From JAHFDS01 sp964593795 (GTDB lineage Bacteria; Myxococcota_A; Polyangia; JAHFDS01): 64,000 nucleotides of DNA. The notes beneath the pieces were generated by a model. It did not search any database, was not told where the DNA came from, and worked only from the letters and a program-made list of their open reading frames with translations. The position numbers and the translations under genes were made by a program. This document shows positions 36,619 through 45,480 of the stretch, one piece after another. Position 1 is the first letter of the stretch. Every line of letters begins with the position of its first letter. The DNA lies in assembly GCA_964593795.1 (NCBI GenBank), contig CAZQJC010000036.1:1-64000 (forward strand). The letters run 5' to 3'.

Positions 36619-39600
36619 GTGCACCGATCGCAGCTCGTCCTGTGCGGTTGCATCGCGCTCCTGGCCTGCAGCCGATCAACGCAGCGGGCCGAGCCGTGTC
36701 ACGACGGCATGAGCGACGCGGAGCTGCAGCGCGCGCGGGGCCTCACGCCGGAGCTCGCCGCGCGCCTGCGCGCCGCACGCACGCTGTCGAACGCCGAGAT
36801 CTGCGCCCTGCCTGGCAGCAAGCTCGGACGCCTCGTCGAGAAGGTGAGCCCGCTGGCCGGTGACGGCCCGGCCGAGGCCGCGCGCCTGCGAAGGCGGCAA
36901 CAGGAAGACGAGCACGGCCGGGTGCCCGACGGCGCGCTCCTGCGCGCCCGCGCCCAGGTGGACCTCCTGCGCTGGGCCCGCCCGCTCGCGCCGGCCGCGG
37001 GCGTGACGCGCGCGAGCTGGACGTCGCTCGGCCCGGGCAACATCGGCGGCCGCATCCGCGCGATCGCGCTGCATCCGGCGCAGCCTTCGCGGCTCCTCGT
37101 CGGCGGCGTGGCCGGCGGGATCTGGCGTTCGGCCAACGCGGGCGGTGCCTTCGCGCCGCTCGACGACTTCATGGGGAACCTGGCCGTCTCGAGCCTCGTC
37201 GTCGACCCCGCCGACCCGAGCCGCATCTTCGCGGGCACCGGCGAGGGCTTCCACAACTTCGACGGGCTCGTCGGCGACGGCATGTTCGTCTCCGCGGACG
37301 GCGGCGCGACGTGGTCGCAGCTCGCGGCGACCGCGAACGCCAGCTTCCGCTACGTCAACCGGCTCGCGACGAGCAGCACGAGCGCGGGCCTCATGCTGGT
37401 CGCCACGCGCGCGGGCCTCTACCGGTCGGTGGACCTCGGCGCGAGCTTCCAGCAGGTGCTCGCCGGCGAGCTGCTCGACGTGCGGATCGATCCCGTGAGC
37501 GACGCCAACGCCGTGGCGAGCGGCCGCGGCACCGCGTTCCGCTCGAGCGATCGCGGCCTGACCTGGACGCCCGCCGCGGGGCTGCCTGCGCCGGGCAACC
37601 TCGTCGAGGGCCGCGTCGAGCTCGCGATCGCACCCTCCAACCCGGCGATCGTGTACGCGTCGGTGGACCTCGCGTCGGGCGAGATCTACCGGAGCGCCGA
37701 CGGCGGCCTCTCGTACGCGCGCGTGAGCACCGGCGTCGGCTACCTCGGCACCCAGGGCTGGTACGCGAACACGATCTGGGTCGACCCGACGAGCGCCCAG
37801 ACGCTCGTCGTCGGCGGCCTCGACCTCTACCGCAGCACCGACGGCGGCGCGACGCTGACGCAGATCAGCGACTGGCTGCGCTGGCCCGTTTCGGCGCACG
37901 CCGATCACCACGCGGTCGTGCACCACCCGGGCTTCAACGGCACGACCAACACCACGATCTACGCGACCAACGACGGCGGCCTGTACGTGACGGACAACGT
38001 CTACACCGTCGCGCCGCTGTCGGGGTGGCAGTCGCTCAACCACCAGCTCGGCGTCACGCAGCTCTACGGCGGCGCGGCCAATGCGTCGGGCGTCGTCGTG
38101 GCCGGCGCGCAGGACAACGGCATGCTGCGCTACACCGGCGACGCGGAGGGCTGGAACCGCTGGGCGAGCGGCGACGGCGGCTTCGCGGCCGCGGATCCGA
38201 GCGACGCGATGCGCTTTTTCGGCTCGGGGCCCTACCTGCGCCTCGGCCGCTCGAGCGACGGCGCCGTCTCGGTCGAGGAGATCTCCGGCGCCTACTACGA
38301 CGCGGGCACGAACACGCTGCGCTGGAAGCCGGCGCCCTACCTCATCTCCGACGCGCAGACCGGCCACTCGCTCTTCATCTCGCCGTTCGTCCTCGATCCC
38401 AACCTGCCGACGCGGATGTACGCCGGCGGCTGGTCGCTCTGGCGCAGCGAGGACGTGCGCACGCCGATCAGCCAGCCCCCGCAGGCGTTCGGCGGGCCGT
38501 CGTGGGCGATCGTCAAGGCGCCGACGACGGGCAACTCGGAGATCAGCGCCATCACGGTGCAGGCGGGAAACGCCGACGTGGTCTGGGTGGGCCACGCCGG
38601 CGGCGACCTCTACCGCACGGCGAACGCGACGAGCGCGAGCCCCACCTGGGCCCAGGTCGACGGCACCACCCTGCCCGACCGCTACGTGTTCCGCATCGCG
38701 ATCGACGCGACCACGTCGCCCGCGACGACCTACGTGTCGCTCGGCGGCTTCTCGCAGCCCAACGTCTGGCGGACCACCGACGACGGCGCGACGTGGACCG
38801 CGGCGTCGGGCAGCGGCGCGACCCAGCTCCCCGCGGCGCCCGTGCGCGGCCTGGCCATCCACCCGAACCGGCGCCAGTGGCTCTACGCGGGCACCGAGGT
38901 GGGCCTGTTCACGAGCGAGGACGGCGGCGCGAGCTGGTCGGTGCCGCACGACGGCCCGGCCAACGTGTCGATCGAGGAGGTCTTCTTCGCGGGAACGCAG
39001 CTCGTCGCGGTCACGCACGGCCGGGGCCTGTTCCGCTCGGCGCCCGTCCTGTGCGCGCCGGCCGGCGCGAGCTGCACCGACGGCAACGCCTGCACGACCG
39101 GCGATGCCTGCAACGGAGCCGGCGTCTGCGCGGGCACGCCCCTGCCGACCGACGACGCCAACCCGTGCACCGTCGACGCGTGCAACACGGTCTCGGGCGC
39201 GATCACGCACGTGCCCGGCAACGCCGGCGCGTCCTGCCGCGCCAGCACCGGCGCGTGCGATCCGGCAGAGGCCTGCAATGGCACGAGCGCGGCGTGCCCA
39301 GCCGACGCCCTCTCGCCCGCGGGCACGAGCTGCCGCACCACGAGCGGAGCCTGCGACGTCGCGGAGGCCTGCACAGGCACGAGCCCGAGCTGCCCGGCCG
39401 ATGCGTTCGCCGTCGCGGGCACCGCGTGCCGCGCCTCGGCCGGCGTGTGCGACGTCGCCGAGGCGTGCACCGGATCGAGCGGCGCCTGTCCGCCCGATTC
39501 GTTCGTCGCCGCGGGCACCGCGTGTCGCGCCGCGGCCGACGTGTGCGACGTCGCCGAGACCTGCACCGGATCGGCCGCCGACTGCCCCGCCGACAGCGCC

Positions 39601-40791
39601 GCACCCTCGGGGACTCCGTGCCGCGCGGCCGCGGGGCCGTGCGACGTGGCGGAGACCTGCACCGGCGCCGCCACCGCTTGTCCCGCCGATCGCTTCGTTG
39701 CCGCGGGCACGACGTGCCGGAGCGCCACGGGGGTCTGTGACCTCGCCGAGGCGTGCACCGGATCGGCCGCGGCGTGCCCCGCCGACGTGCTCGCGCCCGC
39801 GACCACGGTGTGCCGGGCGGCGAACGGGCCGTGCGACGCCGCGGAGAGCTGCAGCGGCAGCGCCCCCGCCTGCCCGGCCGACCTCCCCGCCGCCGACGGC
39901 ACGGCCTGCGACGATGGCAACGGCTGCACCGGCCCCGACGCGTGCGCGAGCGGCCGCTGCGCGAGCCGCCCCGACGACGGCGTCTGCGGGGCGCACGCCG
40001 TCTGCACGGACGATCGCGGCGCCGGCGCCTGCAGCTGCGCCGCTGGCTTCGGCGACTGCGACGGCACGCGTCAGAACGGCTGCGAGACCGACACCACGAG
40101 CTCCACCGCGCACTGCGGGCGCTGCGGAAATCCATGCGTGATCGCGCATGGGTCGCCCGCGTGCCTGGGCGGTGCCTGCCGGCCCGCGAGCTGCGACGCC
40201 GGGTACCGCGCGACCTCGGCGGGGTGCGCGGACATCGACGAGTGCGCGAGCGACCACGGCGGCTGCAGCCTCGACGCGACCTGCACCAACACCGACGGTG
40301 GCCGCACCTGCGCCTGCAGGGACGGCTTCTCCGGCGACGGCGTCACGTGTGCGCCGGTGGATCGCTGCGCGGGCGTGACCGCCGACGACGGCGACCCTTG
40401 CACCGAGGACCGCTGCGACCCCGCCTCGGGCGCCGTCACGCACGCGCCGGTGGTGGTGGACGACGGCGACGCCTGCACCGACGACGCCTGCACGCCCGAG
40501 GGCGTCACGCACGTCTCGCGCTGCGCGGAGCGCGAGTGCCAGGTCCTCGGAGGCTGCGACCGCGCGAGCGGCGAGTGCGCGTACTCTGCCGCGCCGGACG
40601 GCACGTCCTGCGGCGGCGGCGCGTGTAAGGCGGGGAGCTGCGCGGCCACGCCGGTCCAGCCGAAGGCGCCCAAGGGCGGCTGCACCGAGGTGCCGGGGGG
40701 AGAATCCGGCGCGCCGGTGGGGCTCTTGCTGCTGGCGATGCTGGCGCTGGTTCGGAAACCCGCGCGGCGCCGTCCTAACCCTCGATCTTGA
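36619..40791 (+). CDS. Asp-box (BNR) propeller protein with disintegrin-like repeats and MYXO-CTERM tail
   Basis: 1390 residues, GTG start. Lipobox-like signal (LLACS, Cys17). Residues about 130-810 form sialidase/VPS10-type propeller repeats with Asp-boxes such as SADGGATWSQ, STDGGATLTQ and SEDGGASWSV. Then Cys-rich modules: CDDGN-type units, seven 32-residue disintegrin-like repeats, a calcium-binding EGF-like domain (DIDECASDHGGC) and more CTDDAC units. The end (GGCTEVPGG, hydrophobic stretch, RKPARRRP) is a MYXO-CTERM sorting signal, so the protein is probably cell-surface or secreted. No sialidase catalytic residues are evident. Paralogue at 45892-48864. Having both a lipobox and MYXO-CTERM is odd. 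Confidence 0.88.
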   Translation: MHRSQLVLCGCIALLACSRSTQRAEPCHDGMSDAELQRARGLTPELAARLRAARTLSNAEICALPGSKLGRLVEKVSPLAGDGPAEAARLRRRQQEDEHGRVPDGALLRARAQVDLLRWARPLAPAAGVTRASWTSLGPGNIGGRIRAIALHPAQPSRLLVGGVAGGIWRSANAGGAFAPLDDFMGNLAVSSLVVDPADPSRIFAGTGEGFHNFDGLVGDGMFVSADGGATWSQLAATANASFRYVNRLATSSTSAGLMLVATRAGLYRSVDLGASFQQVLAGELLDVRIDPVSDANAVASGRGTAFRSSDRGLTWTPAAGLPAPGNLVEGRVELAIAPSNPAIVYASVDLASGEIYRSADGGLSYARVSTGVGYLGTQGWYANTIWVDPTSAQTLVVGGLDLYRSTDGGATLTQISDWLRWPVSAHADHHAVVHHPGFNGTTNTTIYATNDGGLYVTDNVYTVAPLSGWQSLNHQLGVTQLYGGAANASGVVVAGAQDNGMLRYTGDAEGWNRWASGDGGFAAADPSDAMRFFGSGPYLRLGRSSDGAVSVEEISGAYYDAGTNTLRWKPAPYLISDAQTGHSLFISPFVLDPNLPTRMYAGGWSLWRSEDVRTPISQPPQAFGGPSWAIVKAPTTGNSEISAITVQAGNADVVWVGHAGGDLYRTANATSASPTWAQVDGTTLPDRYVFRIAIDATTSPATTYVSLGGFSQPNVWRTTDDGATWTAASGSGATQLPAAPVRGLAIHPNRRQWLYAGTEVGLFTSEDGGASWSVPHDGPANVSIEEVFFAGTQLVAVTHGRGLFRSAPVLCAPAGASCTDGNACTTGDACNGAGVCAGTPLPTDDANPCTVDACNTVSGAITHVPGNAGASCRASTGACDPAEACNGTSAACPADALSPAGTSCRTTSGACDVAEACTGTSPSCPADAFAVAGTACRASAGVCDVAEACTGSSGACPPDSFVAAGTACRAAADVCDVAETCTGSAADCPADSAAPSGTPCRAAAGPCDVAETCTGAATACPADRFVAAGTTCRSATGVCDLAEACTGSAAACPADVLAPATTVCRAANGPCDAAESCSGSAPACPADLPAADGTACDDGNGCTGPDACASGRCASRPDDGVCGAHAVCTDDRGAGACSCAAGFGDCDGTRQNGCETDTTSSTAHCGRCGNPCVIAHGSPACLGGACRPASCDAGYRATSAGCADIDECASDHGGCSLDATCTNTDGGRTCACRDGFSGDGVTCAPVDRCAGVTADDGDPCTEDRCDPASGAVTHAPVVVDDGDACTDDACTPEGVTHVSRCAERECQVLGGCDRASGECAYSAAPDGTSCGGGACKAGSCAATPVQPKAPKGGCTEVPGGESGAPVGLLLLAMLALVRKPARRRPNPRS
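39226..39897 (+). repeat. Seven exact-length 96-bp repeats encoding disintegrin-like units
   Basis: 672 bases divide exactly into seven 96-base units. Each 32-residue unit follows G-T-x-C-R-x5-C-D-x-A-E-x-C-x-G-x4-C-P-x-D, with four Cys in constant places. This spacing closely resembles the core of eukaryotic ADAM/snake-venom disintegrin domains (CR...CD..E.CTG.S..CP.D). Units differ at many sites, so the array is old or selected for diversity. Confidence 0.85.
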
Positions 40792-40966
40792 TCGCCTTCT
40801 CCGGGCACACCTTGGCCGCGGTCTCGGCCTTCTTGCGCAGCTCCTCGGGCGGCGTCTCGTCGAGGATGTAGAGGAAGCCGTCCGCGCGCACCTCGAACAG
40901 CTCGGGCGCGGCCTTCATGCACTTGCCGTGGCTCTTGCACTTGTCGAAATCGACGACGATCTTCAT
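40775..40966 (-). CDS. Small ferredoxin, probably [3Fe-4S] or [4Fe-4S]
   Basis: A 63-residue electron carrier starting MKIVVDFDKCKSHGKCM. The cluster ligands are Cys10 and Cys16 (CKSHGKC, with the middle ligand of the usual CxxCxxC replaced by His/Gly), and a distal CP motif (VCPEKAI). This is the pattern of single-cluster ferredoxins that serve cytochromes P450 and other oxygenases. Its 3' end overlaps the Asp-box gene by 17 bases on the opposite strand. No P450 is adjacent; the partner enzyme is unknown. Confidence 0.9.
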   Translation of the reverse strand: MKIVVDFDKCKSHGKCMKAAPELFEVRADGFLYILDETPPEELRKKAETAAKVCPEKAIKIEG

Positions 40967-40973
40967 GCGGCGC

Positions 40974-40979
40974 AGCCTA
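40974..40979 (-). promoter_or_regulatory. -10-like TAGGCT seven bases before the ferredoxin start
   Basis: On the minus strand TAGGCT lies seven bases upstream of the ATG at 40966, with no SD in between. Confidence 0.45.
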
Positions 40980-40987
40980 ACCCGTCT

Positions 40988-41006
40988 CCGTGCCCCAAGG
41001 GCACGG
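40988..41006 (-). terminator. Perfect hairpin CCGTGCCC-CAA-GGGCACGG
   Basis: Eight-base arms and a three-base loop, 23 bases beyond the stop of the small protein gene at 41029. It is the likely end of that transcript, just ahead of the ferredoxin promoter. Confidence 0.5.
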
Positions 41007-41028
41007 ACATGTCCATGGCTCGCACCCG

Positions 41029-41169
41029 TCAGAAGCAGTACGGATCGCGCGGCGTCTCACCGCGGAGCAGCTCGTCAGCCTCGCCGCGGCCGAACAGGTG
41101 CGCGACCACGATGGCGCTGCCGCGCACGAGCTCTCTCCATCGCCCCCCGATGCGGATGATCCTCAGCAT
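41029..41169 (-). CDS. 46-residue small protein of unknown function
   Basis: ATG at 41169 with a near-perfect AAGGAG ribosome-binding site four bases upstream, then 46 codons rich in G/C at third positions, ending in DPYCF and TGA at 41029. The N-terminus (MLRIIRIGGRWRELVRGSAI) is basic and amphipathic; there is no membrane helix. A hairpin follows. The strong SD, codon usage and own terminator argue for a real gene. It lies alone between the ferredoxin and the dienelactone hydrolase. Not recognised. Confidence 0.55.
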   Translation of the reverse strand: MLRIIRIGGRWRELVRGSAIVVAHLFGRGEADELLRGETPRDPYCF

Positions 41170-41253
41170 GGCTCCTTGCCTCCCTCACGAGGAGCCTAGC
41201 CACCGCCGGTGAACCGGCCGCTGCGACCGGGTAAATTGTGGGTAACGGCAGAG

Positions 41254-42039
41254 CTACTTCCAGACGCGCTTGAAGAGCGCCAGCATCGCCTCGAAGGACT
41301 TCTTGTCGGCCGTCGCGTCGTAGCCGATGGCGTCGTTGCCGACCTTGTCGGCGTCGGGGTTCGTGAAGCTGTGCTTGGCGCCCGGGTGCACGATGACCTC
41401 GGCCTTGACGCCCGCGGCCGCCATCTCCTGCTTGAACGCGGCGATCTGCGCGTCCGGCACCATCTTGTCGGCGCCGCCGGTGTTGACGAGGACCTCCGCC
41501 TTGACCTTGCCCTTGGCCGCCACGGTCCCGTTCGGGGCGAGCGGGGCGTGGAAGGCCACGACCGCGTCGAGGTCGGCGCCCGCGCGGGCCTGGGCGAGCA
41601 CCACCGCGCCGCCGAAGCAGTAGCCGATCGCCGCCACGTGCTTCGCGTCGACCTCTGGCCGCCGCTTGAGCAGCTCCAGCGCGGCCGAGAAGCGGGCGCC
41701 CATCGCCTTCGGGTCCTTCATCGCCTCCGCGAGGAACGCCTGCGCGTCCTTCGGGTGCGTCGCGACCTTGCCCTTGCCGTACATGTCGAGCGCGAAGGCG
41801 ACGTAGCCGGCCTGCGCGAGGCGCCGCGCCTGCTCGCGCGCGTGCTTGTTGTGGCCCCACCACTCGTGGACGACGACCACGCCGGGGCGCTTGCCCTTCT
41901 GCGCGCCGTCCCAGGCGACGAAGCCCTGGAGGACCGTGTCGCCCTGCTTGTAGTCGAGCTCCTGCGTCTTGACCTCGGCGCGCGCGATCCCCGGCAGAGC
42001 CAGGGCCGCGAGCACCACCGCGATGATGGTCTTCGTCAT
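41254..42039 (-). CDS. Dienelactone hydrolase family protein, exported
   Basis: A 261-residue alpha/beta hydrolase with a signal peptide (MTKTIIAVVLAALALPGIARA). VVVVHEWWGHN carries the oxyanion region, the nucleophile elbow is GYCFGG (Cys, as in dienelactone hydrolase), and GADKMVPD and AKHSFTNP give the Asp and His of the triad. Family members cleave ester or lactone bonds; the natural substrate is unknown. Periplasmic location differs from the cytoplasmic catabolic enzyme. It lies 45 bases downstream of the monooxygenase gene but has its own -10-like element. Confidence 0.9.
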   Translation of the reverse strand: MTKTIIAVVLAALALPGIARAEVKTQELDYKQGDTVLQGFVAWDGAQKGKRPGVVVVHEWWGHNKHAREQARRLAQAGYVAFALDMYGKGKVATHPKDAQAFLAEAMKDPKAMGARFSAALELLKRRPEVDAKHVAAIGYCFGGAVVLAQARAGADLDAVVAFHAPLAPNGTVAAKGKVKAEVLVNTGGADKMVPDAQIAAFKQEMAAAGVKAEVIVHPGAKHSFTNPDADKVGNDAIGYDATADKKSFEAMLALFKRVWK

Positions 42040-42045
42040 GGCGGG

Positions 42046-42051
42046 AGCCTA
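42046..42051 (-). promoter_or_regulatory. -10-like TAGGCT six bases before start
   Basis: The minus strand has TAGGCT ending six bases before the ATG at 42039; a second overlapping copy sits five bases further upstream. Confidence 0.5.
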
Positions 42052-42084
42052 GCCTACTTGCGTGTGGCCGCCTCGGAAGGCGAC

Positions 42085-43545
42085 CTATTCGAAGACGTAG
42101 GCGTCGGGATCGAGGCGCAGCGTGCGCAGCCAGAACTCCACCGTGAAGCCGGGCCAGAGCGTGGTGTTGCGGCCGCTCGTCGCGAGGTACCAGCTCCTGC
42201 AGCCCGACTGCCACACGCTGCGCTCGAGCCGCGGCTGCAGCGCCGCGTTGTAGCTCGCCTGCACGGCCGGGCGCACGTCGATGGCGCGCGCGTGACGCCG
42301 CTCGACCTCGCGCAGCGTGCACATCACGTGGCCCACCTGCGCCTCGATCATGAAGACCATCGAGTTGTGGCCGAGGCCCGTGTTCGGCCCCACGAGTAGC
42401 GAGAGGTTCGGGAAGCCCGTGACGGTCGTGCCGAGGTAGGCCTCGGCGTCCGTGCGCCAGGCGTCGTTGAGGTCCGTGCCGCCGCGCCCGATCACCACGA
42501 GCGGCGTCAGGAAGTCCGTCACGCGGAAGCCCGTGCCGAGGACGATGGCGTCCACGGCGCGCTCCGTGCCGCCCCTCGTCAGGACGCCGCGCTCCGTGAC
42601 TCGGTCGATGGCGTCGGTCACGAGCGCGACGTTCGGCCGCGCGAGCGCCGGGTAGTAGTCGTCGGAGAGCAAGATACGCTTGCAGCCCGGCAGGTACTTC
42701 GGCGTGACCGCCTCGCGCAGCTTCGGATCGCGGATCTGCTGCGCGATGTGCTTCTTGCCGAAGTATTCGACCATCCGCATGATTCGATGGTCGATGGTGA
42801 AGCCCATGACGCGCCACTCGAGGGACGCGTAGATCCACCAGCGGTAGAGGCGCGCCAGCGCGGGCACGCGCTCGAAGAGGGCCTGCTCGCGCGGCGAGAA
42901 CGTGCGATCCAGGCGCGGCAGGATCCACGGAGGCGTGCGCTGGTAGACGTCGAGGCGGCGCGCGTCCCTGGCGAGCTCGGGCACGAACTGGATCGCGCTC
43001 GCGCCCGTGCCGATGACGGCGACGTCCTTGCCGCGCGCGTCGTAGGCGTGGTCCCAGCCGGCCGAGTGGAACGTGTGGCCGCGGAAGCGATCGAGGCCGG
43101 GGATGTCGGGGTACGCCGGGCGGCTGAGCGCGCCGATGCCGAGGACGACGTGGCGCGCCGTGACGTGCTTGCCGTTTGCGAAGTCGAGGCGCCACGTGAG
43201 GCTCTGCTCGTCGAGCGTGATGCACGTGACCTCGTGGCCGAGGCGGACGTGCGGCCCGAGGCCATGTCGCTCCACGCAGCCCTCGAGGTACGCGAGGATC
43301 TCCGGCTGCGGCGAGAACTTGCGGCTCCAGTGCGGGTTGAGGTCGAACGAGAACGAGTAGAGGTGCGACGGGATGTCGCACGCGCAGCCGGGGTAATGGT
43401 TGTCGCGCCACGTGCCGCCGACGCGGTCCGCCTTCTCGAAGATGGCGAAGCTGCGCTTCCCCTCCTCGCGCAGCTTGATGCCCATGCACAGGCCGGCGAA
43501 GCCGCTGCCCACGATCGCGACGTCCAGCTCGGGTGTCCTCGTCAT
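42085..43545 (-). CDS. Flavin-containing Baeyer-Villiger-type monooxygenase
   Basis: A 486-residue flavoprotein with an FAD Rossmann motif (VAIVGSGFAGL, about 9-19), the Baeyer-Villiger fingerprint FRGHTFHSAGWD (pattern FxGxxxHxxxW[P/D]), and an NADPH Rossmann motif VAVIGTGASAIQ. Such enzymes insert oxygen next to a ketone, giving an ester or lactone; the nearby dienelactone hydrolase could act on such products (inference). The start overlaps the stop of the upstream metal-dependent hydrolase gene (ATGA at 43542-43545), so the two are co-expressed. A divergent AraC gene is the probable regulator. Confidence 0.93.
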   Translation of the reverse strand: MTRTPELDVAIVGSGFAGLCMGIKLREEGKRSFAIFEKADRVGGTWRDNHYPGCACDIPSHLYSFSFDLNPHWSRKFSPQPEILAYLEGCVERHGLGPHVRLGHEVTCITLDEQSLTWRLDFANGKHVTARHVVLGIGALSRPAYPDIPGLDRFRGHTFHSAGWDHAYDARGKDVAVIGTGASAIQFVPELARDARRLDVYQRTPPWILPRLDRTFSPREQALFERVPALARLYRWWIYASLEWRVMGFTIDHRIMRMVEYFGKKHIAQQIRDPKLREAVTPKYLPGCKRILLSDDYYPALARPNVALVTDAIDRVTERGVLTRGGTERAVDAIVLGTGFRVTDFLTPLVVIGRGGTDLNDAWRTDAEAYLGTTVTGFPNLSLLVGPNTGLGHNSMVFMIEAQVGHVMCTLREVERRHARAIDVRPAVQASYNAALQPRLERSVWQSGCRSWYLATSGRNTTLWPGFTVEFWLRTLRLDPDAYVFE

Positions 43546-44357
43546 GCGACCTCTCGCCGATGGTAGACCGGCTGCGCCGCGTAGTCCTGCTTCCACGCGT
43601 CGACCATCGCCTGGTCGTCGAGGTCCGACGGGTGGAACCCGGGCCGGAAGTAAGCGAGGTAGCGCGGCGCCAGGCGCGCCATGTGCGCGGGCTCGCCGAG
43701 CAGGAAGCGGAAGAGGCGCGCCCACTCGCGCGGCGAGGCGGCGATGCCGTCGGTGTGCATCATGCGCACCTGGTGCTCGCCCACCTTGGCCCAGAAGACG
43801 GCGCTGGCGATGACCATGAGCGCGGCGCGCTCCCAGTACGGGCCGCCGGCCGCGCGGTAGACGTCGAAGGCGACGGCCTTGTGCTCGCCCTCCTCGGCGG
43901 CGTGCCAGCGCCAGAGCGCGGCCATCGTCGGGTGCGCCCCCTCGAGCACGCGCGGGTGGTCGAGCAGCATGTGCGCCATGAGCGCCGTCAGGTGCTCGAG
44001 CGCGCACGTCGCGGCGAGCTGCATGCGCGGCGTGAGCACGCGCGAGACGAAGCGGAGCAGGCGATCCACGCGCCCCTCGAGCGCGTCGATGGGGTAGCCG
44101 AGCTCGCGCAGGCGCCGGTTGTACCGGGCGTGCTCGCGAGAGTGCGCGCCCTCCTGGCCGGCGAAGACGCGGGCTGCGGCCTCGAGCGCGGGGTCGGTGA
44201 CGAAGCGCCGGTGAGCATGGACGGCCTGCACGAAGAAGCGCTCGCCGACCGGGAAGAAGGTGGAGAGATTGTCCAGGAAGATGGTCACGGAGCGCCGGCC
44301 CCCGAGCCAGTGTCGCGGCACGGCGTCCATGTCCAGGCGTACGTTCCGAAGCTCCAT
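43542..44357 (-). CDS. Predicted metal-dependent hydrolase (DUF/PF10118 type)
   Basis: A 271-residue helical protein of the family annotated as predicted metal-dependent hydrolases, which look ferritin-like: paired carboxylate/His motifs GQEGAHSREH (about 70-79), CALEHLTALMAH and WHAAEEGEHKAVAFD supply a di-iron-type site. The ATG at 44357 has GGAGG five bases upstream, which decides against the longer frame to 44489. It is often found beside Baeyer-Villiger monooxygenases and AraC regulators, as here. The reaction is unknown; an oxygen-dependent lipid or ketone modification is plausible. Confidence 0.82.
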   Translation of the reverse strand: MELRNVRLDMDAVPRHWLGGRRSVTIFLDNLSTFFPVGERFFVQAVHAHRRFVTDPALEAAARVFAGQEGAHSREHARYNRRLRELGYPIDALEGRVDRLLRFVSRVLTPRMQLAATCALEHLTALMAHMLLDHPRVLEGAHPTMAALWRWHAAEEGEHKAVAFDVYRAAGGPYWERAALMVIASAVFWAKVGEHQVRMMHTDGIAASPREWARLFRFLLGEPAHMARLAPRYLAYFRPGFHPSDLDDQAMVDAWKQDYAAQPVYHRREVA

Positions 44358-44380
44358 TGCAGCCTCCGTGAGGACCATGC

Positions 44381-44430
44381 TGGCGCGCCATGACGCGGCG
44401 TGGCAGGTTCGCCCGGGACAAGTTATTGTC
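44381..44430. promoter_or_regulatory. Divergent operator region with two palindromes
   Basis: Between the hydrolase/monooxygenase operon and the AraC gene lie TGGCGCGCCA (44381-44390) and GACAA-GTTA-TTGTC (44417-44430). Both are perfect dyads in an 87-base gap and are candidates for binding by the AraC regulator. Confidence 0.45.
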
Positions 44431-44444
44431 ATTCGAGGCCACGC

Positions 44445-45446
44445 GTGAAGGGTGATGAGGGCTCGCTCCCCGCGGTGCACGCGCTCCACCTGGTGCAGCT
44501 CGTCGCGCGCTGGAGGGTGCCGGCGGACGCCCTGCTCGGTGACCTCGGCCTGCGCGAGAGCGCGCTGTCGGATCCCGAGGCGCGGCTGTCGGTCGAGACC
44601 TGCGAGCGGCTGCTCTCACGGGCGCGCGCGCTGACCGGTGAGCCGGCCCTCGGCATCTATCTGGGTCTGCAGATGCGTGTGGCGTGGCACGGCTACCTCG
44701 GCTTCGCCGCGATGACCGCCGCGACCACGCGTGACGCGCTCCTGCTCGCGATGCGCTATGCGCCGACGCGCACCTCGGCGCTGGGGCTGCGCCTGCACGA
44801 GAGCGGGCGCGTCGCCTCGCTCGTCATCGAGGAGCGCGTCCCGCTCCGCACCGCGCAGGACGCGATCATCCTCTCGCTCATCGTGGGCATCTGGCAGATC
44901 GGCACCGCGCTCACCGGCCGCGCGCTCGACGGGAGCGCCGACGTGGCGTTCCCGGAGCCTCCGTACTTCGCTCGCTTCCAGGCCATCGGGCGCGTGCGCT
45001 TCGGGCAGCCGCTGCACCAGCTCCTGTTCGATCGCGACGTGCTCGATCTGCCGCTCGCGATGGCGGATCCGGCGGCGCAGCGGCTGGCGCAGGAGCAGTG
45101 CGAGCGCGCGCTCGAGGCGCTCGGCGCGGGGGCGCGCCTGTCGGTGCGGGTCCGGCAGCGCCTGCCGCGCGAGGGCGGCGGCTTCCATACGCTCGACGAG
45201 GTCGCCGCGCAGCTCGCGACGTCGCCGCGGACGCTCAAGCGGAAGCTGGCGCTGGAGGGCCACGCGTTCTCCTCGCTGGTCGACGAGGAGCGGCGCGAAC
45301 GGGCGCTCCTGCTCCTGCGCGCGCCCGAGCTGTCGCTCGACGACGTGGCCGAACGTCTCGGCTACTCCGACCTCGCGAACTTCAGCCGCGCTTTCCGCCG
45401 GTGGACGGGGAGGACGCCCGGCGCGTTCCGAAAGCGCAGCGGGTGA
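44445..45446 (+). CDS. AraC-family regulator with N-terminal ligand domain
   Basis: A 333-residue regulator from a GTG with GAGG seven bases upstream. The N-terminal part (about 10-195) matches the arabinose-binding-like ligand domain of the OruR/MmsR-type AraC group (GEPALGIYLGLQMRVAWHG), and the C-terminal 100 residues contain the double helix-turn-helix, with LDEVAAQLATSPRTLKRKL and LDDVAERLGYSDLANFSRAF, the AraC signature. It is divergent from the metal hydrolase/Baeyer-Villiger operon and probably activates it in response to the substrate. Confidence 0.92.
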   Translation: MKGDEGSLPAVHALHLVQLVARWRVPADALLGDLGLRESALSDPEARLSVETCERLLSRARALTGEPALGIYLGLQMRVAWHGYLGFAAMTAATTRDALLLAMRYAPTRTSALGLRLHESGRVASLVIEERVPLRTAQDAIILSLIVGIWQIGTALTGRALDGSADVAFPEPPYFARFQAIGRVRFGQPLHQLLFDRDVLDLPLAMADPAAQRLAQEQCERALEALGAGARLSVRVRQRLPREGGGFHTLDEVAAQLATSPRTLKRKLALEGHAFSSLVDEERRERALLLLRAPELSLDDVAERLGYSDLANFSRAFRRWTGRTPGAFRKRSG

Positions 45447-45480
45447 GTGCGTGATGTCGGTGGCGCAATGCGTCGGCTCG

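Noticed and set aside
44050..44619. Extension of the monooxygenase frame to 44619
   Set aside because: The long frame crosses the coupled hydrolase gene in another phase and lacks similarity; SD and ATGA coupling define the start at 43545.
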